Shown here piece after piece: positions 28,550-37,196 of a DNA stretch of 64,000 nucleotides. The notes below the pieces were generated by a model that saw only the letters and a program-made list of their open reading frames with translations, was not told the DNA's origin and made no database searches. Origin of the DNA: Paracidovorax wautersii (GTDB lineage Bacteria; Pseudomonadota; Gammaproteobacteria; Burkholderiales; Burkholderiaceae_C). A program made the position numbers and the translations under genes. The stretch spans positions 3,804,001-3,868,000 of the forward strand of contig NZ_JAVIZX010000001.1 of NCBI RefSeq assembly GCF_031453675.1. Direction: 5' to 3'. Position 1 is the first letter of the stretch. Every line of letters starts with the position of its first letter.

Positions 28550-29674
28550 TTAAATCCCGGCGGCTTGATCGAGAAACACGCGGGCGCGGCGTGGGGTCAC
28601 CACCAGCGTCTCACCCTCTTTGAAACCCAGCTCCCTGAACTCGGACGCGGGGATCTGCGCTTCGATCAGGGATTCCGGGGACGCATTGTCCGCTGGTTTG
28701 TGGTCGTCGGCCGGAATAAGTTCCAGCCGCGCGATGGGGCCCACGACGATCGCGCGCGAGAGCTGCGCCACGATGCCGCGCGGCCGGCCGGCAGAGTCCA
28801 CGCCCTCGCCCGGCGAGTAGCGGCGCACGTCCAGGTCGTGGGGGCGCACATAGGCGAACGCCTTGGCATCCTGCGCGTCGGCATGCTCGGGCGAATCGAT
28901 CTGCACGCCCTCGACATGCACCAGGCCTTCGTGCGCGCGGCCGCGGAACAGGTTCACATCGCCCAGGAAACCGTAGACGAACGGGCTGGCCGGCTGGTCC
29001 CACACTTCCTGCGGCGAGCCGCTCTGCTCGATCCGACCCTGGTTGATGACGACCACGCGGTCGGCCACCTCCAGCGCCTCTTCCTGGTCGTGCGTGACGA
29101 AGATGGAGGTGACGTGCAGTTCGTCATGCAGCCGGCGCAGCCAGCGGCGCAGTTCCTTGCGCACCTTGGCGTCCAGCGCGCCAAAGGGCTCGTCCAGCAG
29201 CAGCACCTTGGGCTCCACCGCCAGCGCACGCGCCAGGGCGATCCGCTGGCGCTGGCCGCCCGACAGCTGCGACGGGTAGCGATCGGCCAGCCAGTCGAGC
29301 TGCACCAGCTTGAGCAGGTCGGTCACCTTCTGCTTGATCGCGGCCTCGCTCGGGCGTTCGCTGCGCGGCTTCACGCGCAGGCCGAAGGCCACGTTCTCGA
29401 ACACCGTCATGTGGCGGAACAGGGCGTAGTGTTGGAACACGAAGCCCACGTTGCGCTCGCGAACGTGCACATCGGTGGTGTCTTCGCCGCTGAAATGGAT
29501 GCTGCCCACGTCGGGCGTCTCCAGGCCGGCGATGATGCGCAGCAGGGTGGTCTTGCCGCAGCCCGAGGGGCCGAGCAGCGCGATGAGTTCGCCGGACTGG
29601 ATGTCCAGGCTCACGTCGCGCAGCGCCTGGAAGTCGCCGAACTGCTTGCTGATGTTGCGGATTTCAATGCTCAT
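28550..29674 (-). CDS. cysA: Sulfate/thiosulfate ABC transporter ATP-binding protein
   Basis: ATPase of the sulfate importer, cytoplasmic face. The 374 residues include Walker [19 protein letters not shown], the Q-loop [20 protein letters not shown], signature [17 protein letters not shown], Walker [13 protein letters not shown] and the switch His in [14 protein letters not shown], plus a C-terminal TOBE-like extension. It is last of the sbp-cysT-cysW-cysA run, 25 nt behind cysW. Transcription is expected from the shared element upstream of sbp. Confidence 0.95.
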   Translation of the reverse strand: MSIEIRNISKQFGDFQALRDVSLDIQSGELIALLGPSGCGKTTLLRIIAGLETPDVGSIHFSGEDTTDVHVRERNVGFVFQHYALFRHMTVFENVAFGLRVKPRSERPSEAAIKQKVTDLLKLVQLDWLADRYPSQLSGGQRQRIALARALAVEPKVLLLDEPFGALDAKVRKELRRWLRRLHDELHVTSIFVTHDQEEALEVADRVVVINQGRIEQSGSPQEVWDQPASPFVYGFLGDVNLFRGRAHEGLVHVEGVQIDSPEHADAQDAKAFAYVRPHDLDVRRYSPGEGVDSAGRPRGIVAQLSRAIVVGPIARLELIPADDHKPADNASPESLIEAQIPASEFRELGFKEGETLVVTPRRARVFLDQAAGI

Positions 29675-29699
29675 GGCTGTAGGCTCTTTTCAACGCAGT

Positions 29700-30608
29700 T
29701 CACTGCGGTGCGGCGGCCGGCGTGGGCCGCTCAGGGGGCAAATTGGCAGCGGCCTTGCGCTCGCGTTCGCTCTGCCACTCGGCGAAGGACTTGATGACCA
29801 GCGTGACCAGCGCCAGTAGCGCCAGCAACGAGGCGGCGGCGAACGCGGCCACCGACTGGTACTCGTTGTAGAGAATCTCCACGTGCAGCGGAATGGTGTT
29901 GGTCTGGCCGCGGATGTGGCCCGACACCACCGACACCGCGCCGAACTCGCCCATGGCGCGCGCGTTGCACAGGATCACGCCGTAGAGCAGGCCCCACTTG
30001 ATGTTGGGCAGCGTGACGTGCCAGAAGGTCTGCCAGCCCGTAGCACCCAGCACGATGGCGGCCTGCTCCTCGTCGTTGCCCTGCGCCTGCATCAGCGGAA
30101 TCAGCTCGCGGGCGATGAACGGGAAGGTCACGAACACGGTCGCCAGCACGATGCCGGGCACGGCGAAGATGATCTTGATGTCGTTGGCCTGCAGCCAGGG
30201 GCCGAACCACCCGTTGGCGCCGAACACCAGCACGTACATCAGGCCCGCCACCACCGGCGAGACCGAGAACGGCAGATCCACCAGCGTCGTCAGAAAGGCC
30301 TTGCCGCGGAACTCGTACTTGGCAATGGCCCAGGCCGCCGCCACGCCGAACACCAGGTTCAGCGGCACGGCGATGGCCGCGGTGATCAGCGTGAGCTTAA
30401 TGGCCGACCAGGCGTCGGGTTCGCGCAGGCCGGCCAGGTACGCATCGACACCCTTGCGCAGGGCCTCGGTGAACACCGCCGCGAGCGGGAGCACCAGGAA
30501 CAGCAGCAGGAAGAGCAGCGCGATCGTGATCAGCGTCCACTTGACCCACGGCGCCTCGGTCGTGCCTGCCTGGGCGCGGCGGACGGTACGGGAATGCGTC
30601 GAACTCAT
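29700..30608 (-). CDS. cysW: Sulfate ABC transporter permease CysW
   Basis: One of two membrane-spanning subunits of the sulfate importer. The 302-residue protein has the typical multi-helix layout starting [21 protein letters not shown], and the cytoplasmic EAA-type loop [20 protein letters not shown] that docks on CysA. Its ATG overlaps the TGA of cysT (ATGA, 30605-30608), a usual sign of translational coupling. The protein ends in a charged, Ala/Pro-rich tail ([20 protein letters not shown]). Confidence 0.94.
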   Translation of the reverse strand: MSSTHSRTVRRAQAGTTEAPWVKWTLITIALLFLLLFLVLPLAAVFTEALRKGVDAYLAGLREPDAWSAIKLTLITAAIAVPLNLVFGVAAAWAIAKYEFRGKAFLTTLVDLPFSVSPVVAGLMYVLVFGANGWFGPWLQANDIKIIFAVPGIVLATVFVTFPFIARELIPLMQAQGNDEEQAAIVLGATGWQTFWHVTLPNIKWGLLYGVILCNARAMGEFGAVSVVSGHIRGQTNTIPLHVEILYNEYQSVAAFAAASLLALLALVTLVIKSFAEWQSERERKAAANLPPERPTPAAAPQ

Positions 30609-31501
30609 GCCGGGGCTCCCGCATGGCGGCGCTGCCAGGCTTGCAGCGCGTTGATGATGAGCAGCAGCACGAAGGAGATGGCCAGCATTACCACGGCGAC
30701 CGCCGTGGCGCCCGCGTAGTCGTACTGCTCCAGCTTGCCGATGATGATGAGCGGCGTGATTTCCGAGATCATGGGCATGTTGCCGGCGATGAAGATCACC
30801 GAGCCGTACTCGCCGATGGCACGGGCGAAGGCCATGGCAAAGCCGGTCAGCAGCGCGGGCGTGATCGATGGCAGGATCACCTTGGTGAAGGTCTGCAGCC
30901 GCGTGGCGCCCAGGCTGGTGGCGGCTTCTTCAAGTTCCTTCTCGGCATCTTCCAGCACCGGCTGCACCGTGCGCACCACGAAGGGCAAGCCGATAAAGAT
31001 CAGCGCGATCACCACACCCGCCGGCTTGAAGGCCAGCTGGATGCCCATGGGTTCCAGGTACTGGCCCAGCCAGCCGTTGCCGGCCAGCAGCGCGGTGAGC
31101 GAGATGCCGGCCACTGCCGTGGGCAGGGCGAACGGCAGGTCCACCAGCGCATCGACGATCTTCTTGCCCGGGAAGCTGTAGCGCACCAGCACCCAGGCGA
31201 TCAGCAGCCCGAACACCAGGTTGACGAGCGCCGCGATCAGCGAGGCGCCGAAGGTCAGCCGGTACGACGCCAGCACGCGCGGCGCGCTGATGGCCACCCA
31301 GAACTGGTCCCAGGTCAGCGTGAAGGTCTTGAAGACCAGGGCCGACAGCGGGATCAGCACGATGATGCTGAGGTAGAAGATCGTGTAGCCGAGGGTGAGC
31401 CCGAAGCCGGGCAGCACCCGCTTGCCCCCACCCCGGCGCGTGCGCGCAGCACCGGGGGCCGCAGCGCCCGGCTGCGGCCTGACAGAAGACACCGTCGACA
31501 T
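30605..31501 (-). CDS. cysT: Sulfate ABC transporter permease CysT
   Basis: Second membrane subunit of the sulfate importer, 298 residues. After a short Arg-rich cytoplasmic start it has six predicted helices ([20 protein letters not shown] first) and the coupling loop [41 protein letters not shown] is a typical CysT segment. It starts 3 nt after the sbp stop and overlaps cysW by 4 nt, so it belongs to the same transcript. Confidence 0.94.
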   Translation of the reverse strand: MSTVSSVRPQPGAAAPGAARTRRGGGKRVLPGFGLTLGYTIFYLSIIVLIPLSALVFKTFTLTWDQFWVAISAPRVLASYRLTFGASLIAALVNLVFGLLIAWVLVRYSFPGKKIVDALVDLPFALPTAVAGISLTALLAGNGWLGQYLEPMGIQLAFKPAGVVIALIFIGLPFVVRTVQPVLEDAEKELEEAATSLGATRLQTFTKVILPSITPALLTGFAMAFARAIGEYGSVIFIAGNMPMISEITPLIIIGKLEQYDYAGATAVAVVMLAISFVLLLIINALQAWQRRHAGAPA

Positions 31502-31504
31502 GGA

Positions 31505-32515
31505 TCAGCGGCCGCCGGGCGTGTAGAGCTTGTCGAACTGGCCGCCGTCGTTGAAGTGCACCTTCTGCGCCTCACCCAGCGAACCGAAGTACTTGGCGAC
31601 CGTGAACTGCTTGAGCGGCTTGAACAGGTCGGCATGCTTCTTCAGCACCGCCTCGGACCGGGGACGCAGCGCGTGCTTCGCAGCGATCTCCTGCGCCTCG
31701 TCGGAGTACAGGTAGTCGAGGTAAGCCTTGGCCAGCGGGCCGGAATTCTTCTTGGCTACCGTGCGCTCGACGATGGCGACGGGGTTTTCAGCGACGACGC
31801 TCACCGACGGGTACACCGCATCGACCTTGCCCTTGCCGAACTCACGGTCGATGGACAGCACCTCGGATTCGAAGGTGATCAGCACGTCGCCCGTGTTGCG
31901 CTGCAGGAAGATGCTGGTGGCATCGCGGCCGCCCTTGCCCAGCACGGGCACATTCTTGTAGAGCTTGCCGACGAACTCCGCCGCCTGCGCGTCGGTGCCA
32001 CCGTTCTCGCGCACGTAGCCCCAGGCCGCCAGGTAGGCATACCGGCCGTTGCCGCCGGTCTTGGGGTTGACCACGACCACCTGCACGCCAGACTTGATCA
32101 GGTCGTCCCAGTCCTTGATGTTCTTGGGGTTGCCGTTGCGCACCAGGAACAGCATGGTCGAGGTGGTGGGCGAGGCGTCGTTGGGAAACTTCTTCGCCCA
32201 ATCCTTGGCCACCACGCCGTTCTGCGCCAGGAAGTCGATATCGGTCGTCGTATTGAACGTCACCACATCGGCATCGAGCCCGTCGTTCACGGCGCGGGCC
32301 TGGGCGCTGGACCCGCCGTGGGCCTGGTCTACCTTCACGTCCTTGCCGGTCGTCTTCTTGTAATGGGCGACGAACGCTGCGTTGTAGTCCTTGTAGAACT
32401 CCCGGGCCACGTCGTACGACACGTTGAGCAAAGTGCTCTGGGCAGCAGCCGCGCCGCTGGCGGCCAGGACCAAAGCGGCCAAAAGGGTCTTGAGCGGAGT
32501 CGTCTTCGAGGTCAT
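31505..32515 (-). CDS. sbp: Periplasmic sulfate-binding protein
   Basis: Captures sulfate and probably thiosulfate in the periplasm and delivers it to CysTW. The 336-residue precursor has a signal ending GAAAAQ and the family body LLNVSYDVAREFYKDYNAAF, HGGSSAQARAVNDGLDADVV, TFNTTTDIDFLA, NPKTGGNGRYAYLAAWGYV and GRDATSIFLQRNTGDVLITF. The ATG at 32515 is preferred over one at 32524 because GGAAG lies 9 nt before the former but abuts the latter. The first gene of the operon, it sits about 55-60 nt behind a 33-bp element also found before the hydrolase operon. Confidence 0.95.
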   Translation of the reverse strand: MTSKTTPLKTLLAALVLAASGAAAAQSTLLNVSYDVAREFYKDYNAAFVAHYKKTTGKDVKVDQAHGGSSAQARAVNDGLDADVVTFNTTTDIDFLAQNGVVAKDWAKKFPNDASPTTSTMLFLVRNGNPKNIKDWDDLIKSGVQVVVVNPKTGGNGRYAYLAAWGYVRENGGTDAQAAEFVGKLYKNVPVLGKGGRDATSIFLQRNTGDVLITFESEVLSIDREFGKGKVDAVYPSVSVVAENPVAIVERTVAKKNSGPLAKAYLDYLYSDEAQEIAAKHALRPRSEAVLKKHADLFKPLKQFTVAKYFGSLGEAQKVHFNDGGQFDKLYTPGGR

Positions 32516-32568
32516 GGGTGGCATCTTCCACGTAGCTAAGTTGCAAGCGATTGTGGAGAGAGCCGCTT

Positions 32569-32601
32569 AAAACGCAAAAGAATATATTTTTGTTAATTAA
32601 T
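32569..32601 (-). promoter_or_regulatory. Shared 33-bp element and likely promoter of sbp-cysTWA
   Basis: On the plus strand it is AAAACGCAAAAGAATATAT followed by TTTTGTTAATTAAT. It is identical at 27 of 33 positions to 33524-33556, and nothing else in the window matches as well. On the minus strand TTGCAA (32610-32605) and TATATT (32586-32581) with an 18-bp spacer can be read as -35 and -10 boxes. A CysB-family activator site is the natural guess; that is inference. Confidence 0.6.
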
Positions 32602-32702
32602 CGATTGCAAGAATAAGCAACGGCGCTTGACGTCCGACGCCGCTGTGGCTGAGCGCAAGTGCCTGGGCTCAGACCAGACAAACCGCGCCGTCGTAAGAGA
32701 TA

Positions 32703-32760
32703 AAAATGGGCTGTAGCGATTGCCTGCAAAGCGGATGATGCTATTTAAAAAATAGCATCT
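32703..32760 (-). repeat. Dispersed repeat, intergenic copy between sbp and the hydrolase gene
   Basis: The minus strand reads GATGCTATTTTTTAAATAGC, ATCATCCGCTTTGCAGGC, then AATCGCTACAGCCCATTTTT. The GCTATT and AAATAGC left arm is a self-complementary hairpin. It sits directly after the hydrolase stop. Confidence 0.5.
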
Positions 32761-32767
32761 GCCCCAT

Positions 32768-33346
32768 TCAAGCCGCCGAGCGCAGTGCACCCTGCGTCGG
32801 GCTGGACCAGTCGATCTGGTCCACCAAGGATTGCAGCAGGGCCCAGCCCAGGGGCCATTCGCCGTGGCCCGACTCGACGTTGATGTGCCCCGCCTGCTGC
32901 AGGCGCACGAACTCGCTTCCCCAGGCGCGGGCATAGGCCCCCGCCAAGCGTACGGGGCAGTACGGGTCGTTGCTACTCGCCACCAGGATGCTGCGGTAGG
33001 GCAGGACCGCATAAGGAACCGGAGCGAAGTCGCTCAGGACCGCTCTCCGCTCAGGGTCTGCAGGCGCCACCAGCAAAGCCCCTCGTACGCGCGCTGCGGC
33101 CTCTGCGCCCATGTGCGTGGTCGCGATGCAGCCCAGGCTGTGCGCGACGATCACCACCGGGTGGGGTGCGTCCAGAACCGTTTGTTCGAGCGTTTCCACC
33201 CAAGCGCGGCGCGTCGGGGTCATCCAGTCGTCCTGGCGCACGCGGATCGCGTGGGGCAGGCGCTCTGCCCACAGGCTTTGCCAGTGGCCGGCACCCGAGT
33301 CGCGCCAGCCAGGCACCACGACGACGGAAGTCTGCGGCTCCGTCAT
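32768..33346 (-). CDS. RBBP9/YdeN family alpha/beta hydrolase
   Basis: Small serine hydrolase of unknown substrate, 192 residues. The family start VVVVPGWRDSGAGHWQSLW is clear. The catalytic Ser lies in VIVAHSLGCIAT, an Asp in SSNDPYCPV and the His in AGHINVESGHGEWPLG. It lies upstream of the sulfate importer in the same direction, and its leader carries a 33-bp element nearly identical to the one before sbp. Its ATG overlaps the stop of a 42-codon ORF by 4 nt. A role in sulfur scavenging is suggested by context only. Confidence 0.88.
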   Translation of the reverse strand: MTEPQTSVVVVPGWRDSGAGHWQSLWAERLPHAIRVRQDDWMTPTRRAWVETLEQTVLDAPHPVVIVAHSLGCIATTHMGAEAAARVRGALLVAPADPERRAVLSDFAPVPYAVLPYRSILVASSNDPYCPVRLAGAYARAWGSEFVRLQQAGHINVESGHGEWPLGWALLQSLVDQIDWSSPTQGALRSAA

Positions 33347-33471
33347 GCCGAGCCCTTCGAACCGTCGCAGAAGCTGAAACTGCGCGGATCAGGCCTGCCG
33401 ACAGAGGCGTGACAGCGAGGCTCCAGATTCTGCTGACACGCAGATGGACTACAGGGGGCTGAAACAGCCAT
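33343..33471 (-). CDS. Small Cys-containing ORF (42 aa), candidate leader peptide
   Basis: It starts MAVSAPCSPSACQQNLEPRC and has Cys at positions 7, 12, 20 and 35. The ATG at 33471 has AAAGGAG with an 8-nt spacer, one of the best ribosome-binding sites in the window. Its stop overlaps the hydrolase ATG (ATGA, 33343-33346), so translation of the two should be coupled. It sits between the shared 33-bp element and the hydrolase. Cys-containing leader peptides that sense cysteine supply are known in mycobacteria; the same role here is a guess. Confidence 0.5.
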   Translation of the reverse strand: MAVSAPCSPSACQQNLEPRCHASVGRPDPRSFSFCDGSKGSA

Positions 33472-33523
33472 GGTGATCGCTCCTTTGCATGCAGGCATCG
33501 AGCGATTCTTCTCCCACCCCTTC

Positions 33524-33556
33524 AAAACCCAAACGAATATATGGTTCTGAATTAAT
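33524..33556 (-). promoter_or_regulatory. Shared 33-bp element upstream of the leader ORF and hydrolase
   Basis: On the plus strand it reads AAAACCCAAACGAATATAT followed by GGTTCTGAATTAAT, 27/33 identical to the element at 32569-32601 and in the same orientation. TATATT on the minus strand (33541-33536) could be the -10 box. It lies 53 bp before the small ORF's ATG. Confidence 0.6.
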
Positions 33557-33567
33557 GAAGAATTGAT

Positions 33568-34287
33568 CTATTTAACGGGAGCAAGAGGAGCGCGCGGCGT
33601 ACCCTGCAGCAGCACAAAGACCTGGCGTTGCGCCGCAACCAGGGCGATGTACGCAAACATCTCTGCCCATTCCTCCATGACCAGCGCCTGATCCAGCAAG
33701 GCATGCGGTAGCGCCACGCCCAGATGCCCTTCCGCGTAGGTGCTCAACACCCCGGCAAGCACCAACACCGCGAGCTCGGCCCAAGCGAACTGCGGCGAGC
33801 GCAACAGTTGCAGCACGACCCGGTACGCCCTGCAGCGCACGAAGATCCAGGCACACCCCGCCAGGACCATCGCGGCCAGCGGATACACCGCGGGCTTGTA
33901 CCAAAGCACCGAGGAGGAATACACAGGACCGTCCTCCGAAAACCCGACCGGCGGCAGAAACACGGCACCCCAGCTCATCTCACGCGCCGCGAGCAGACAC
34001 CACACCGGCACCAGCACCAGCGCCAAGCCCTTCACGGCGCGCCCAGGCCCGTCGTTCCCAACCACCTGCCGCGCAAAAACCGCAGCCATGACGGCCCCTG
34101 ACAGCAGCACCACCACCTGCAGATCCTCCAGCCAGCCGTTCTCCCATCCGAAGGACACGGGCAGCAGCCGGGCCGCGGGGTAGCTGAGCGCCAGCCCCAG
34201 CAGCATCAGCACCAGCCATGCCCGCCGCCACCGCAGGGCTTGGGGCGAAACCTGGAAGGAAGCGGGAGCCAGTGGAGTGGCGTTCAT
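33568..34287 (-). CDS. Six-helix inner-membrane protein of unknown function
   Basis: I do not recognise a named family. The 239-residue protein has about six hydrophobic helices: WLVLMLLGLALSYPAARLL, LQVVVLLSGAVMAAVFA, LALVLVPVWCLLAAREMSWG, AVYPLAAMVLAGCAWIFV, ELAVLVLAGVLSTYAEGH and FAYIALVAAQRQVFVLL. Conserved-looking polar residues within or near helices (REMSWG, EEWAEMFAY) hint at an enzyme or transporter rather than a structural protein. The ATG at 34287 is the first before the hydrophobic part. Codon use is somewhat less GC-biased than the neighbours. Confidence 0.6.
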   Translation of the reverse strand: MNATPLAPASFQVSPQALRWRRAWLVLMLLGLALSYPAARLLPVSFGWENGWLEDLQVVVLLSGAVMAAVFARQVVGNDGPGRAVKGLALVLVPVWCLLAAREMSWGAVFLPPVGFSEDGPVYSSSVLWYKPAVYPLAAMVLAGCAWIFVRCRAYRVVLQLLRSPQFAWAELAVLVLAGVLSTYAEGHLGVALPHALLDQALVMEEWAEMFAYIALVAAQRQVFVLLQGTPRAPLAPVK

Positions 34288-34467
34288 GGAGCAGAGTCGG
34301 GAAAGGGATGAAATCAGGACGCGTTTGCCAGCGCGATCCTGCCGAGAAACCAGCCTGGGAACCAAGGCGATTAAGGCCGCAGACTGCTTCGTCTACAAAT
34401 CAGACTGCACAGTCGCATGGGTTCACAGTGTATGCCAGGCAGGTAAACCCAGTGTGTACAGGGCCCG

Positions 34468-35406
34468 TCACTCCGGATTGCGTGCGCTCCCACCCAGAGC
34501 CACCAAATCACTATGCCCTGGGACCTTCTCCCCCAGGAAATCCAGGAATCGCCGGACGGAAGGCGCCAGTCCGCGCCGGGAAGGGAACACCGCGTGCACG
34601 ACTCCGCGCGGAGTGGACCATTGCGGAAGCAGGCGCACCAACCGGCCTTCGTTCAGTTCGGCCTGGCACATGTAGTCCGGCAGCCAGCACATCCCCGTGC
34701 CGGCCACGGCAGCGAGCTTGAGCGTCAGCAGATCGTCGGCCACATAGCGCGGCGACAACTGCACGACTTCTTCGCGCCCGTCGGGGCCGATCAGGCGCAG
34801 GCTGCTGCGGCCATCCGCGGCCGACATGGCCATGCTGTCCAGACGCGACAGTTCGGCCAGCGTCTCTGGCGTGCCCCGGCGCGCCAACAGGTCGGGGCTG
34901 GCCACCAGCACCTGTCTGGCGTCGTCCAGGCGCTTGACGACCATGCTGCCACTGTCTTCGAGGTTGGCGCGCACCCGCAGGGCCACGTCGATGCCCTCTT
35001 CCACCAGGTTCACGACCCGGTTGGTCACCTGCATCTCCACGCGTACCTGCGGATGGCGCTCCAGGAACACCGGCATCAGTTCTGCCAGGACAGTTTGCGC
35101 GAGCGTGACAGGACAGGTCACGCGCACGGTGCCACGGGGCTCCGTCTGTACCTGCGCCACGGTGTCGGCAGCAGCCTGCGCGGCCTCGCGCATGGCCTGG
35201 CAGTGGCGCAGGTATGACTCGCCGACCTCCGTGAGCGAGAGCTTGCGCGTCGTGCGCTGAAGCAGGCGCACCCCCAATTGCGCTTCGAGGTCCGAAACGC
35301 GCCGCGAAAGACGCGACTTGGGAATGCCCAGTGCCCGGCCGGCTGCCGCGAAGCCGCCGCGTTCGACCACCTCGGCAAAGTAGAGCATGTCGTTCAGGTC
35401 TTGCAT
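34468..35406 (-). CDS. LysR family regulator, divergent from azoreductase
   Basis: The 312-residue protein has the N-terminal helix-turn-helix (MLYFAEVVERGGFAAAGRAL, GIPKSRLSRRVSDLEAQLGV) and an effector-binding domain (GTVRVTCPVTLAQTVLAEL, VTNRVVNLVEEGIDVALRVR) of the subgroup commonly placed next to quinone- or azo-reducing flavoenzymes. ATG at 35406 is chosen over GTG 35412. It is divergent from azoR with 130 bp between, containing a perfect-armed palindrome. By analogy it probably regulates azoR in response to an electrophilic or quinone-like compound. Confidence 0.9.
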   Translation of the reverse strand: MQDLNDMLYFAEVVERGGFAAAGRALGIPKSRLSRRVSDLEAQLGVRLLQRTTRKLSLTEVGESYLRHCQAMREAAQAAADTVAQVQTEPRGTVRVTCPVTLAQTVLAELMPVFLERHPQVRVEMQVTNRVVNLVEEGIDVALRVRANLEDSGSMVVKRLDDARQVLVASPDLLARRGTPETLAELSRLDSMAMSAADGRSSLRLIGPDGREEVVQLSPRYVADDLLTLKLAAVAGTGMCWLPDYMCQAELNEGRLVRLLPQWSTPRGVVHAVFPSRRGLAPSVRRFLDFLGEKVPGHSDLVALGGSARNPE

Positions 35407-35438
35407 GGACACCCCTGCCTATTAATCACATCAATGGA

Positions 35439-35474
35439 ACGATCTATCGTATCCGAGCGGTCTTATCGACCGAT
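35439..35474. promoter_or_regulatory. Candidate LysR operator between the regulator and azoR
   Basis: ACGAT-CT-ATCGT (35439-35450) has perfect 5-bp arms, and ATCG-AC-CGAT (35465-35474) perfect 4-bp arms, with centres about 25 bp apart. Two half-alike dyads in a divergent LysR promoter are the usual layout. Confidence 0.45.
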
Positions 35475-35536
35475 CATCAATACAGCACAATTCAATCAAC
35501 GCCACGATGCTGTGGCCCCATTTCAGGAGAACTTCC

Positions 35537-36184
35537 ATGCAACTGCTGCACATCGATTCCGCCATCACCGGCACCGTATCCGTTTCCCGCCAGCTCACGG
35601 CCCAGACCGTCGCCGCCTGGTTGGCCGCTCACCCAGGCACGCAAGTCCAGTACCTGGACCTGGTCACCCAGGCTCCAGGCCACTTCACCATGGATGCCAT
35701 GGCACCGCGCACCGGCCAGACCGAAGGTCTGAGCGAAACCCAGTTGCGCGAGAACGCCGTATCCGAGCAACTGGTGAGCCAGTTTCTGGCCGCGGATGTG
35801 ATCGTGGTCGGCGCGCCGCTGTACAACTTTGGCATCCCGTCGCAACTGAAGGCCTGGATCGACCGGATCGCCCAGCCGGGCCGCACCTTCCGCTATACCG
35901 CCACCGGACCGGAAGGCCTGGCCAAGGGCAAGACCGTGATCGTGGCATCGACACGCGGCGGCGTGTACTCCACCAGCGAAATGGGCCGCGCCATGGAGCA
36001 CCAGGAGAGCTACCTGCAAACGGTGTTCGGCTTCTTTGGAATTACCGACGTGCGTTTCGTACGGGCTGAAGGCGTTGCCATGGGACCCGACGCGAAGGCC
36101 CTGGCTCTGAGCAGCGCCGAGCGTGACATCCAGGCCCATACGGCCATTTCGGCCAACCAGGGCGCGATGACGCAAGCAGCCTGA
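35537..36184 (+). CDS. azoR: FMN-dependent NADH-azoreductase
   Basis: Flavodoxin-fold reductase of azo compounds and quinones; a cytoplasmic dimer in the family. The 215 residues show the FMN-binding start [20 protein letters not shown], the loop [20 protein letters not shown] and [11 protein letters not shown]. The ATG at 35537 has AGGAG eight bases upstream; earlier in-frame starts lack a site. A strong terminator follows. Transcription is probably controlled by the divergent LysR protein. Confidence 0.93.
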   Translation: MQLLHIDSAITGTVSVSRQLTAQTVAAWLAAHPGTQVQYLDLVTQAPGHFTMDAMAPRTGQTEGLSETQLRENAVSEQLVSQFLAADVIVVGAPLYNFGIPSQLKAWIDRIAQPGRTFRYTATGPEGLAKGKTVIVASTRGGVYSTSEMGRAMEHQESYLQTVFGFFGITDVRFVRAEGVAMGPDAKALALSSAERDIQAHTAISANQGAMTQAA

Positions 36185-36209
36185 GAACGGCTTTTCCGTA
36201 GGGCGGCCC

Positions 36210-36246
36210 GATGGCCACGCACGCAGGCGTGGCCATCAGGCTTTTG
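36210..36246 (+). terminator. Intrinsic terminator after azoR
   Basis: GATGGCCACGC (36210-36220) and GCGTGGCCATC (36227-36237) form a perfect 11-bp stem around ACGCAG, followed by AGGCTTTTGGCTTT. Confidence 0.75.
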
Positions 36247-36357
36247 GCTTTGACCGGATGGGCTACGAACAGCTAACCGCCACCTCACGGTCCGGCAGCC
36301 CGGTTCCTCGATCGCACCGCCTAAGCATGTGGAACTGCTAAACGCGCAGCGGTCCGC

Positions 36358-37113
36358 CTACTTCAAAGGGGCAGCACCAGGGCCGTCCACGGAGAGGTCC
36401 GCCCCCAGTACCCGGCGTTCGTCGAACACGAAACACCCGCCGTGGTAATGCGCGCCATCGGTCTGCTCGAAGTACTTGAGGATGCCGCCTTCAAGCTGAT
36501 AGACGTGCTCCACGCCCTCTTCGCGCATCAGGATGGCGGCCTTCTCGCAGCGGATGCCTCCGGTGCAGAAGCTCACCACCGTCTTGCCTGCCAATTCGGC
36601 CTTGTGAGTCCGCAGCGCCGGAGGAAAGTCGGTGAATTTCTCGATGCGCCAGTCGATCGCCTGATCGAAGCTGCCATGGTCCACCTCAAAGGCATTGCGG
36701 GTGTCCAGCGTGACGACCGGTCGGCCGTCGTCATCGCGCCCGGCCTCCAGCCAGCGCCGCAGGGTGGGGGCATCCACGGACGGAGCCCGGCCATTGGCCG
36801 GACGGATGGTCGGGTGGTCCATGCGGATGATCTCGCGCTTGACCTTCACCAGCATCTTGCGGAACGGTTGCGTGGCCGACCAGCTCTCCTTCGGCTCCAG
36901 CAGTGCGAACCGGGAGTCCTGCTTCAACAGCGTGACGAAGCCACGCACGGCCTCTTCCGGACCGGCCAGAAAGAGGTTGATGCCCTCTTCCGCGAGCAGG
37001 ATGGTGCCCTTGAGCTCCATGGGCACCGCCCGCTCATGGAGCACATCGCGCAGCTCGGCAGCGTCCGGCAGCGGAACAAAGAGATAGCTGGAGATATTGA
37101 GAATGTCGTTCAC
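36358..37113 (-). CDS. trhO: tRNA uridine(34) hydroxylase TrhO (second copy, unfused)
   Basis: The rhodanese-type enzyme of the UPF0176 family, which hydroxylates U34 of some tRNAs. At 251 residues it ends after the catalytic domain: TILLAEEGINLFLAGP, VKVKREIIRMDHPTIRP, VTLDTRNAFEVDHGSFDQAI and active-site CTGGIRCEKAAILM, then CFVFDERRVLGADL. It lacks the extra four-Cys element and GST domain of the copy at 26 kb, and the two are clearly diverged paralogues. Start is uncertain: GTG 37113 matches homologue N-termini but has no good ribosome site; GTG 37152 is possible. Confidence 0.88.
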   Translation of the reverse strand: MNDILNISSYLFVPLPDAAELRDVLHERAVPMELKGTILLAEEGINLFLAGPEEAVRGFVTLLKQDSRFALLEPKESWSATQPFRKMLVKVKREIIRMDHPTIRPANGRAPSVDAPTLRRWLEAGRDDDGRPVVTLDTRNAFEVDHGSFDQAIDWRIEKFTDFPPALRTHKAELAGKTVVSFCTGGIRCEKAAILMREEGVEHVYQLEGGILKYFEQTDGAHYHGGCFVFDERRVLGADLSVDGPGAAPLK

Positions 37114-37196
37114 GGCAAGGAGCCGGCTGACAGGACGGCCACGGCCCGGCACAAGCCGCCGCCACCCCGGGCTGCGCCTTGCCCGGCCGCAGGCCG

